A stretch of DNA of 64,000 bases. Source: Kingdonia uniflora (lineage: Eukaryota; Streptophyta; Magnoliopsida; Ranunculales; Circaeasteraceae). The DNA is taken from assembly GCA_014058105.1 (NCBI GenBank), contig JACGCM010000004.1, positions 434,001 through 498,000 on the forward strand, given 5' to 3'. The position numbers were made by a program, and so were the translations under genes. The stretch's first letter is position 1. Each line of letters starts with the position of its first letter. This document shows, one piece after another, positions 35,301 to 46,700 of the stretch. Below the pieces are notes generated by a model. The model made no database searches. It was not told the origin of the DNA and saw only the letters and a program-made list of their open reading frames with translations.

Positions 35301-36178
35301 ACAATTATAGTTAAATTAAGCAAGTAATTAGGACATATGAGGAATAAACATTGAGTTTCGTCAATACTATTCCTATCATCTTAAGTTACAGGACAACATA
35401 ACATTGCTTATATACTATACAACATCAACAACATAGCAAATGAAACAGATCGGCTACAATAAAATTACCAAAATGAAGTGACAAAGACAAATACAAACAT
35501 GATAATAAGATAAAATAAGAGGAAACAATCAAACTGAAATGAATTAATCTAGAAATATCTGTCATCACAGAAAAGAGAAGGAAAAAAATCCATACAATAT
35601 CACAGAAAACCCACAAAATATCACAGTAGTTGGTAACTCCACACAATATCAGAGAAAACCCTTGTTTCCATATGAGAAAATTGTAAATAAAATAAAATTG
35701 AGAAAATCCATACATACATACATACATACATCGATTGGGAGAAGAAAATTGAAAAAAATGAGATTTTTTAAAATTAAAACGAAATTGAAGGAGATAATAA
35801 CATACATTTTTTCTGGATTTTTATTTATTTTGGGGGTAATGATATCATTGTTAATTGAAGTTCTCTTCATTAATCTATTGGGTTGAGGTTTTGTCACCAT
35901 CGATTGGGAGAATTGATGTTCGCTGAAGGTCTGTTGGCAGGTAGAAGTTGTATTTGGGTGTTTAAAGGTAGAAAAAGTATTCTCTTCATTAGGTTAAGAT
36001 ATACCACGTTTTGAGTTACTCGAGAGACACGTTAAGCATAACGAAGATCAACGGCTAAGATGAAGCTTTGTTTTAAGTCTTTAGATTATCCCCGAGTTAA
36101 GTAATTTTGAGTTCAAGTTGAGAAAAATGTGCGATACATGTTGCAGGGGTTATTTAGACATTTAAGAATTTAGACACA
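35301..36178. other. Subterminal MULE region, right side
   Basis: Probably the transposase promoter and first intron or exon. A frame of 83 codons on minus (35900-35649) starts MVTKPQPNRLMKRTS but has no recognisable domain. There is a CATA microsatellite at 35708-35731. No other gene. Confidence 0.4.
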
Positions 36179-36277
36179 GTCAACAAAGGCAAGACCAAGT
36201 TGACTAAGGCGGTTGACGACGAAAAATTAAAATTGGGGTGTAAAGTCTAACAAATGTTAATTGTGTGTGTGTTTTTT

Positions 36278-36312
<35 letters not shown>

Positions 36313-36352
36313 CCAAGGTGGTTAAAATATTGGGTCTAAAGTCCAAAAAGCT
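36179..36352 (-). repeat. MULE right terminal inverted repeat with homopolymer expansion
   Basis: Inverse of 3599-3737. Between AACAAATGTTAATT and TTATGCCAAGGTGG it has gained (GT)n, a run of T (about 36272-36287) and a run of about 20 G (36288-36307) where the left copy reads only CCAATTGTGGGGAG. Confidence 0.88.
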
Positions 36353-36559
36353 GGGAGAAAACTTGGTTGAAGTGCTCTTGGTTCTTTTGAGTAAAGATAT
36401 GAACCCCCGTGAACAATAGCCTAGCTCAAATTTCAATAATCTAGAATCATCTAGTTTAAAGGGTTGTCTGCATATTGTCTTTTCTTTTTAGAGGACTATA
36501 TGATATTTCTATAGCCTCTCTCTATTTCTAATACAATCTGCTTACCTATTGCAAAAAAA

Positions 36560-37745
36560 AAGAAGCTATCCTCCACTCCTCTAGCTTCCAACTTTGTCCT
36601 CTGAGCCGATCTTATCCTTGTCTATTGCAAAACAGTTGTCCCCCACCTTTCCGTATTTCCGTAGAACAGTATAGCATGGTCGATTTCGAGTGGAGGTTGC
36701 TTGTGGTATCTGGGTCTTCAAGTATCTGCGGCAATTTTCGAGGTGTCTACTGGACCTTGATGCATAAATAAAAATCCACTATCCCATTGTTAATGGTTTA
36801 TTACTCGTAGTAATAGTAAGAAAAAAAAAAAGAAAGCAGCAAATTGACTTGTGCGACAACCAAATTTTTTTTTTTTTGGCTAGAGGTATCCGGGCCAACA
36901 GGATGCGACCACCATTTCAAAGCGCCCTTCTCGCTCCTCCCAACATTTTCTCTCTTGTGGCCCTTTCCACGGGGAGAAAGAGGGAGAGATGACGATGGTA
37001 GCGATGTGGATTATTGCTGGTTTCCTACCTCTTATGCTTCTTCTCTTTCTTCTCTTCGTATCTGCTTGTAAGCCGTGGCGTTTCTTCTTCTCCTCTTCTC
37101 CTCAACGATCGTTCAAGGTATCCCCCTTCTTTTTTTCTTACCACATTCATGTACTAAGTCTTACAATTACCGTTGTTCTAGTAAAATTTGTATTTGATTT
37201 CATCCTTAATTGTTGTTGTTGAATTTGAGATTGTAAGTTGAGCTAATTTGATCGCAGTAGCTTCTTCTAGAACTGTTAGATTTTGGATTAATTTGAGATT
37301 GTAAGTTGAGCTAATAATGCACCACTTGAACTATTCCGATACTGTTCATTTATCTGCCATGTGGTGCTCAGGAGGCGAATGTGGCGTTGCCTCTTGATTG
37401 GGAGCATTTTGTTTTGAACAAGTTAGAGGTGAGGAGAAGAGAGAAATTTGTGATCAATGTACCTCAAAGAGTTGAATGTTGGGGTGATTTTTGGATCAAC
37501 AAGGTATCCAACTAAATATGTAACGACAAGTCTTCTAAAATAAAGAGCGAGACTCCAATATTTTTACGTGGTAAAACCTTCGGAATAAAGGAAACATCCA
37601 CGTGCTCACTATAAAAAGCTTTTACTATGATCTGAGAAACTTTACAATTTCATCAAATTAGGCAATCTTCGCCTCCAATATCGCTAATCTCTCTCTCTCT
37701 CTCTCTGTATCTCTCCTCTTTTTCTCAATCTCCACTAGAGGTTAT
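36560..37745 (+). repeat. Segmental duplicate, right copy (KAPP promoter, exon 1, start of intron 1)
   Basis: Collinear with 2340-3500. This copy keeps the reading frame and continues into the rest of KAPP, so it is the parental one. A block at 37370-37432 (GAGGCGAATGTGGCG...AAGTTAGAG) is bounded by CTCAG and GTGAGG like an exon and is partly kept in the left copy. Confidence 0.85.
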
Positions 37746-40700
37746 TTTTCCCTTGTTTTCCTGGGTAACCAATTTTTTTTGCATGAATGAGTATAGAAGA
37801 GTTGGAGAAATGGTCTCCCCAACTTCAGTAACCACCCCTGATTATGAAGTGCTTTATTGGGTCTCCCATGAACTCAACGCAGTGTTGATTCTGTTATGGT
37901 TGTTGTTGATCGTTATTCTAAGATGGCCCGTTTTATTCATTGCAAGAAGATATCAGATGCTTCCAATGTTGCTTTCTTATTCTTCAAGGAGATTGTTCGT
38001 CTCCATGGAGTTCCAAAGTCTATTACTTCGGACTGTGACACCAAATTTCTGAGTTACTTTTGGAAGACCTTATGGATGCGTTTTGATACATCTTTAAAGT
38101 TTAGCAGTACATCTCATCCACAAACTGATGGTGAGACAGAGGTTGTTAATCGCTTGTTGGGTAATTTAATTCGTGCCACATCCGGTGAGAAACCCAAGCA
38201 ATGGGACCTTTTTCTTCCTCACATGGAGTTTTCTTTCAACACCTCGATAAACCGCTCTACGGGTAAAACTCCATTTGAAATTGTTTATTCTAAGGTACCT
38301 AATCATGTTCTTGATCTTGTGGTATTACCCAAAGTACCAGGCACTAATACTTCAGTTGATGGTATGGTGGATAAAGCTCTCCAAGTCCACAATGAGGTTA
38401 GACTAAAACTTGAAGCGTCAAATGCCAAGTACAAAGAAGATGCAGACAAACACCGTCGTCTCAAATCTTTTGAAGTAGGTGATTTTGTCAAGATTCATCT
38501 GCGTAAAGAGAGATTTCTAGCTGGAACTTACAACAAGATAAAGATGAAAAAATATGGGCCATTCAAAGTTCTACACAAAATCAGCAACAATGCGTATATA
38601 ATAGATCTCCATTCCACGTTCAACATCTCCAACACTTTTAATGTCCAAGACATATTTCCTTTTCATAGTGATGAAGAATTTCTCTTCCAATGGTCAACAT
38701 GGGGTCTTGTTCTTTTAAGAAAGGGAGACTGATGTAGCACATCAAGCCTAGAGTTCTACTCCAAGAAACTTTTTAATTTTCGAGTTTTACTTTCCTCTTT
38801 TGAGTCTAAGTTTATTTTAGTTAGACTTCTATATTGAGTGTAAGTCTATCTTAGCTAGATTTCTACTTTGAGTCTAAGTTTATTTAGATTCCTAGTTTAA
38901 CTAGATCTTTAAACCTTGTAACCTATAAATAGGTGGTTTACTTATTGTTTAAGGATCATTTAATTTATCATTGATTATTTTCTCTAAATCTTCTTCTTTC
39001 TTTAATCTCAATTATCTCTCTCAATTCCTCCCCTTGGGTATAAACATGGCTATTTGTTACGTTGTTTCGACATCAATTGGTACTTAGAGCAAAGATTCTC
39101 TCCTATTCAATGGCTCCTAACCCCAACAACGATGAGTTTGTGAAGAAGTCAGATCTAGATGCTTTGTTTAAGAATAATGATGCAAAGTTTGATGCAAAAT
39201 TCACAAGCATGGGTGTAGAGATTGTGTCGCTTAAAAGTATGATGCAAGATTTGTTGAATAAAACACTACCCACCACTTCTTTCGCAAGTCATGAAAGACC
39301 TACCCTCCCAGAAGATGTTGCTTCCATTCTCCCTAAATCGGAAACCCGCTCTATCGAATATCTTAACCAAGCCTATAAACCCGACTCTTTTACTACAAAG
39401 AACAAATATAGATCTCAAGAAGTTGTTGATCCCGATGGTAGCGACAAAGATGAATTCGAAGATGATTGGTATAATAAGTTACAAGATGAAAAATGACTCA
39501 ATCAAGATTCTACGAAAGTTAACTATGGCGCAATTCCAGAGTATAAGCTTAAAGCCGATATTCCTTTTTTTATCGGTAATTTTCATATTGAAGAATTTTT
39601 AGATTGGGTATATGAAGTAGAGCATTTCTTTGAATTCATGGAGATTCCTAAGATAAACAAGTCAAGATGGTTGCTTACAAATTGAAAGGAGTTGCTGCTG
39701 CATGGTGGCACTCACGTCATGAAGATCGACGATTTCAAGGTAAACCTGATATTCGACGTTGGAGTCGTATGAAAAAGTTATTAAATTTTTACCCAAAGAT
39801 TATCATCAACAATTGTTTGCTAAGTTACAAAATTGCCGCCAAGGTGCTCGACCTATTGAAGATTATGTGACAAATTTTATGCTTTAATTGCTCGTAATCA
39901 TGTTCAAGAGTGTGAAGAACAATTGATTTCCCGTTTTGTTGATGATCTTAATCGTCTTATTAAGAACCGCATGATTTTGTCTACCCACACAATGGTTGCA
40001 ACAATTCAAATGGCTATTCGTATTGAAAGCTCTTTGAATCAATTACCTTCACCCCAACCCAACTGTTTACCCAACTATTCCAACAATTTCAACCGCTCCA
40101 CCCAAGTTCGTCCTTATTACCCCACCAATTCATATTCCAATTTTTCGCCCAATGACTCTCAAAACACTCCACAACCTCTTTCTACACCATCTACTTCCTC
40201 TTATCGTCAACGTTCTCAATTTTGTGGTTCTCCACAAAGTTCACCTCCATTACTCCCGTTACCAATACCACCTCCACCACAATCAATACAATCTAAACCT
40301 CCAACTTCTTCCCCTCAACATCCTACCTATAATCAGCATAATCAAAGAGTCTATAATGCGTATTCCAAATCACGAGGTGAACGTTGTTTTAAGTGCTTTC
40401 AAACTGGTCATTCTTCTGCTCATTGTCGCCAAAGACAAGTTCATGGTTTTGTGGACCATGTAAATGACAATGACGATGGTAACTGTGATAATAGTTTGGA
40501 TGAACAAGAAACTGCTTATGAAGTTCATGAGGTTGAAGGTAAACATTTTATCGGTATATGTCGTCCTTTATTATTTGCTCAACCATCATCTTCTCAGAGA
40601 AATATCATTTTCTTCTTTAAGTGCTTTATTAATGGCAAACTTAGACTCAAAGAGGAAAGTAAAACTCTAAAATTAGAAAGTTTCTTGGAGTCGAACTCTA

Positions 40701-43700
40701 GGCTTGATGTGCTACATCATGGGCCCACTACTCCAACATATCAATTTTATTGGCTCATAGCCTTGCTTGTAACTTGTGTGAGTATTTGAGAAACATAAGG
40801 TTAGACTAAACGTACCTTAAATAGGTAACTATCATGTACTTTTTTCTATTATAGTATTCAGTGATTAATGGGTCTTGGGTATCGTACTAGAGTAAAAATA
40901 GAGATAAGAAGAGGCAGGAGGTTGAAATGAAGGATAGCAAAGTGTCTACATTGTGGTGGATCTATAAGGAGAGGGCAGGAGGTGATGGGGTTGTAGGCAA
41001 TCAAAAACTAGTAACAGGCACTAAGGCTTCTGAAGTTCTATTGCTAATGTTTATATTAAATTCTGAATGTAAGGAGAATTAGGACGGTAAAAGGGAGGAG
41101 CCCGAAAAGTTGATTTTGGTATTTTTACTCTGCGGAGTGTAGCAGGTTGGTGTATGTGGAGGGCGACTCTTGATAGTTTGGGTTTTAAAAGCACTTCAGT
41201 GACTGGGGAGATCAATTCTTTGCCACCATTCTTCGTATAATTGGTAAATGATCACTTTCCTTTGCCTTGAGCTTCTGTGGAACTTTCGACGATTGAAGCC
41301 TTTTATTTATTTATTTTTTATTATTTTCATGCGAGCGACATAATTCATAGTTGATTTCAAACAATAATGTTAAGATGCTTATGTTTGGTAGCCAAAGAGA
41401 TAATTGATCATATCTGTGTGCACTGCAGTCCGCAGATCTGTTGTACATCTTCTACAACTTTTGTTATTTTACTTTTAAGGGCCAATTTTTCTTTCTTACT
41501 ATTTGTATCACGGTGAACTTTTGGTTTGTTGGGAGTATGGTGGTTTCCCTCTTGAGATGGTACTTCGTAAATTTTATAGTCTTATGGAATTTGTGGAAAA
41601 ATTAGGCTCAAAGAGCCTTTAGTAAAGACTGTTATTATCAAAGTGAAGGTGGTTTTGTACCATTTTTCTCATGTAATAAGTACTAGGATGTTGTGAACTT
41701 ACTTTATGCGAGTATTATTCTGTATGAGTATTATTCGGTGTTATTGTAATGGAAGATTTTTAATTAGGAGAAAAACAATTGCATGTGAAGCTTGCCGCGG
41801 TCGAACACAAATAGATGACTTAGAGGAACGAGCTGCTGCTTTCAACAATTGTTGGAACAAAAATATGGTCCTGGCAGGGTGAAGAAATCTTTGTATAATG
41901 TTAAGAACCGTCTTCAGCACCATAAGGAGGATGCATGTCCTGCCACCTTCTCCGTCATGTTGGTACATGGTTTTGAAGTAGAGCAATAGAGGCTATTACT
42001 GAGTTACATTGGCTGTAAATGTGTTGTTGATGATGTGCCTGCGGCAAAAAAAGTGACAGAAGATAAAATAAGTATCAAGCATATGGAAGCTGGACGATTT
42101 GAAGTGTACAATATGTCAGTATCTTCCGTACATTTAAAGGACGTGCAACATCAAACCTTTTCAGTTTCCACAAAGCACAAAGGTAAGAAATTTGTTGAGG
42201 ATTATTATGATGAGTTTAGTTCTGTATATACGCATATTGGCTTTCACCTTTCGTGAGGATGAATCAATTGCCTAATGCTCATAGTAAAGCCAAGTACTTG
42301 GATCAATGGCCAATGACTTGATGTTCGACGGTTCTTCACTTATTGAGCAACCAATTATAGTTGATAACTTAACCTTGAGCATGGAAAAGGGAAGTAAAAA
42401 ATTACCTTTGAAAGAACGTGTAGCAGTATATGATCGTCATGCGGTTGAATGTAGAAAATATCCTTCTAACGTTACTCGTTCAGGGTAATGACAGGGTTGT
42501 GAATAAGGATGAAGATGTTAGTATTATTCCGCGAGGTCAGGGTTTCTTATGCTTATGGTAGAAAAATCTGATGATTCTCCTCCTGTATAGCAGGTTAATC
42601 TGGGTAGTTGTGAAAACATGGTTTCTTATGTGGTGATTGCCAAGCTTGGATTGAAGACGGTTGCACACGTTCAACCTTACGGTTTACCTGGATGAATAAC
42701 TCAACAGATATTACCATTACTTAGTGATGTTCTATGACTTTTGGTATGATGTGGTAAATATGAACGTGTTGATATTTTACTGGGTCGTCTGAGGCAAATT
42801 GACCGGTACATGATATTTAATAGATGTCATAATACTTGCATATTCTTTGGAACCAAAAGATCATACTCATACTTCTTTCATTAGTAATATTAAAGAAAAT
42901 GCGCATATATGTTCGAACTTTTACCCGACCCAAAAGAGTGATGTAATCTACGGTTCAGAAACCCTGAAATTAAAGTTTAGAATCACACCATTTTTTAGGA
43001 TTGTAGGGGATTTTAATATTAGGTTTTTGGGTTAATTTTGGTAATACAGCCTTCCATGGATATTTTTAAGGTTACTTTTAATTCTGATTTAAATAGTTTA
43101 GTTTCAAATTTTGATTAGGATTTTGTTTAAGGGTTAGTTCTATAGGAGCATAAGCCTCAGGCCGGCCCTAGGAATACAACCAAAGAAAATAAGATTAAGT
43201 ACCAAGACGGGCTTGTTCAACTTATAAAGAGAATGTCCCATCTTAGAGCATAAAGAATAAGACTTAAGAACAGGCAAAGTACAAGCAATCTTTTGAGCAA
43301 GCTTCCTTGGGCTTATACGATTCCAATTTGACAGCTCTGACAGTAGTCAGAGTGGATGACGCCCTAACGGATTGTCCGTTATAAGGAAAGCATGTTATTG
43401 AGGTTGTAGACTTATTCCAAGTCAGTTTTAGCAATGAAGATTGAAGAATAGGGTTGTTGAATAAAAAAATTAACATATTTTTGGTTTTTTGGATGAAATT
43501 TGATATCCTTTGTGCATCTCGTATATGAAAGTCTAAGATTTTATTATTATCATCCACTTCCATTCTGTAAAATAATAGATATATTATTTGATACCTGAAT
43601 AGATTAAGAGTCCATCTTTAGATTAACATTTCATAAATAAAATCTAATATGGTAAGATATTCTTTGGATATAGTAGTATATTTAGAGGTTTTGAAAATGT

Positions 43701-46700
43701 ACTTAACATCACTGTAGAAGACGTGAGCTTTAGTTATAAAAGTATAGTAAATACATTTATTATTAAGACCTGATTATTTCTAGATATAATCTAATACTTA
43801 AATATGGAGAGGGGGTACCGCTGGTGGTTTGTACAATAGATTTCGGAAAGGCCTATGATCATGTAAGTTGGAACTTTGTAATGAATGTCTTGGAGAGGAT
43901 GGGGAAATATGGGGCCAATGGATAAATGTTTGTATATTGACATCGATATATTCTTGGTCAATCGAGTTCCAACAGCTTTTACGGGGATGATTCTGCAGTA
44001 GGGTGACCGTTTATTTCCGTTCTTGGTCATTGTGGTTGGAGAGGCTTTTAAAAAACTGAAATGCAGGCTTGAAAATTGGGCACGATTCATGGGTTTAAGG
44101 TGAATGAAGAGGCGCCTGAGATAACTCACCTTCAGTTTGCAGATGATATTATTTTCTTCATATGACAGAGTGAATTTAGATTGGGAATGTTACCTACCAC
44201 TTACCTTGGTATGCCTCTTGGGGCGACTTCACAGTTTCTTGAGATTTTGAATCCTGTTTAAAGTTGGTAAGAAGTTGACCTTTCAAATTGGAAGATGCAA
44301 TCAAAGGGGGTCGCCTTTCACCCATTAAGAGTACACTCTTCATCTTGCTGGTTTATTATCTATCCTTATTTCACCTACCATCGTTAGTGGCATCTAATTT
44401 GGAGATGATCGTTAAGAATTACCTCTAGGAAGGTACCTAGAGGAATCATAAGATCCATTTTTTGGAATGGGACTTGGGATGGAAAAAGTATGCAAATTGG
44501 GATTAACGTTCTTTTCAAAGATGAATATTGTGTTCGTTGGAAAATGGCTTTGGAGCTTTTATAACAACAGAAAAGGTCATGGGCCGAGGTGATCAAAGCA
44601 AAATTTGGGATAAACGAGCATGCCACATCGATACGAATCCCGTCCAGAGTTTAAAAGATACGTAGCCTTGCACTCTTAGCACCGATGCCCTTTTAGAGAA
44701 ACAAAACCCTACACCTCAATGTAGGTGGTGATTAAGGTGGGGACAATTGGCGGTAGAGTGGGGCATTAAAATTGGTATTAGAGCCGAGGATAACTCGTTC
44801 CTAAGATGGGGAGGTTGTAATAGTTCCATATGAGTAAGGATCCCATCCGGAGTTTGAAACATATGTAATCTTGCTCTTGCAGTTAGCACTTGACCTTTTG
44901 AGGGAAGCATAACCCCTCACCTCCATGTGGGAGATGGTTAAAGTGGGGACAATAACGGTGGTAGAGTGGGGCGTTACACCTAGCTCCCGAATAAGTCTAA
45001 CATCACATATGTCATGAGATTATGAAGGTTGATCTTAATACTTGGGACAAGTTCAAAGAAGGCATTGAAATCAACATTGGAAACAAGATGATTAGTTTTG
45101 GCACGATATATTGTGTGATTCGAGGCAACTTGCTTTGGTGTCTCATTCTCTTCATAATATTTTTGACCTTAAGCATTGTTAAGTAAAGGAGTTCTATGAA
45201 ATGGAGGGGAACATGACGAGTTGGACTTTTCATTTTTAGAAAAAGTTGTTGATAGGGAAATGAAGGACCTTGGTTCTATCATGCTTTTCTATGATTGAAA
45301 TAGTTACCTTGGTTATGCTTTGGGTGGATGAAAACAAATGGAAATGTAAGTGGGTCGACAATGGTATATTCACAAGTGAGATTTGTGTAAATGTTTGATA
45401 CAAGCTAAGAGTGCAAGAGATGGGTTCCATAATATGGATTTCCCAAAGAGCGTTATTTGGATGAAGGGGATTTCATCTAAAATAGCCTTAATCTATTTGG
45501 AGGTAGCTTGAGTGCAAACAACGACTAAATATGACCTTAGACAATGAAGTATGGAAGTGGATCCATTGTGTTTTCTTTGTGATTTTATGGATCAGTCTAT
45601 TAACCATTTACTCTTACATACATTGCCTAGTTGCGAGGAAGTTTGGAATCACATTATTAAGCTTTTTGGTATCTCATGGGTGTTTGACCAGATACTTGGG
45701 TGATGTAAGGTTCATGGAAAAAAGATTGACAAAGTTTTGTGGGACCTCACTTTATATGCGATTGGATGAATTATTGTAGAAGGAAATGAACAATATGCAT
45801 TTCGACGGGAAGTCAAAGACCGTGGAAACAATTCAATTTGACATTTGGTTCAAGTTTTACTATTTTCGATAGTCGATAAATTGTTTTGTCTTCTCCAAAC
45901 AAAAATGTGGAGTATGGTTTCAAGGTTAGTTTTGAATTTTACTTTTAATGTTGAGGATATTTAAGGCAATATATTTAAAAATTATGAAAGGATAAGTATA
46001 ATTGGTTTTTTATGTGTTAAATTCAAGAAAAATCCACAGAAATCCAACTTTGGATTTTCCTCTAAAATTAATTTTAAATCACTAAAAAGTGGGCTTTAAT
46101 CCTTAGCAAACACGTTTCTTATAATTAGTGCTTTAGAAAAGTCTAAAAGAGATTTTTTTGATAGCAAACGACAATGTCAAATGCGACCTCTCACTCACTA
46201 AAAGTAAAGGTAGTAGGCATCATAAACACAAGCTCTCACTCATTCATTCTCAAAAAACAAAGAAGAAAATTGACAACCTTGTTTTTGATGGGAGCTTTTC
46301 ACTGCTTAGGGCGACTATGTTATGTAAGTGTACTATGCATTTTCTTTACCTATTTTCATTTGTATGAATTGTTGTTTCTCATTTTTACGTCACCGATAAA
46401 AATAACATAAATTTTTTAAGTTTAAACCATAATAAATCTCTTTCCTCAATAAGACTGACATAAACCAATTTCTTTTAATTCAAAAGAAGGCCAATCTTGG
46501 TTGGATAAAAAATCAAGGTTAAAATATTGCTAAAAAAACTCATTACAAAATAAAATCCGACAGGTGATGTAAATTCATTAGCGGAAGCTTTAATTAAGAA
46601 CTAACGATAGCGTTTCACATAAATCCCTAATTTCATACACAAATTGTGAAAATTTACATGCAATCTTTAGCTCTCTTTAAACATATAAACAAAATTTACT

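Larger units (their letters stand above)
3599..36352 (-). mobile_element. MULE (Mutator-like element), autonomous type but decayed, host of three later insertions
   Basis: The ends are inverted repeats: 3599-3737 and 36179-36352, both starting AGCTTTTT(A/G)GACTTT when read inward and sharing CACCTTGGCATAA, CAATTTTAATTTTTCGTCG and CAACTTGGTCTTGCCT. Inside lie a MuDR-type transposase on the minus strand (35300 to 5545) and a small zinc-finger gene on the plus strand (4053-4590), converging as mudrA and mudrB do in maize MuDR. Subtracting the gypsy insertion (22.68 kb with one target copy) and the nested MULE (3.61 kb) leaves about 6.46 kb, a usual size for an autonomous MULE. I see no clean 9-bp target duplication (ATATTTATG at left, GGGAGAAAA at right), so the ends may be worn, or the flanks were rearranged together with the KAPP duplication. 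Confidence 0.88.
37857..40719 (+). mobile_element. Circularly permuted chromovirus-type Ty3/gypsy fragment with inverted LTR stub
   Basis: The order is integrase (37857-38729), one complete LTR (38730-39072), primer site, gag (39110-about 40600), then about 83 bp of the same LTR in reverse (40637-40719, ending at the LTR's own first base). RT and RNase H are absent. A normal element would have gag to the left of integrase, so this is the right half of one copy joined through a shared LTR to the left half of another, or a linearised one-LTR circle. I see no target duplication. Confidence 0.85.

Noticed and set aside
3577..36361. GGGAGATTG / GGGAGAAAA as target duplication of the large MULE
   Set aside because: Only six of nine bases agree and the left copy lies 13 bases away from the start of the inverted repeat.
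44640..44990. SINE pair
   Set aside because: No A/B box pattern, tail or flanking duplications that I can see; kept only as a diverged direct repeat.
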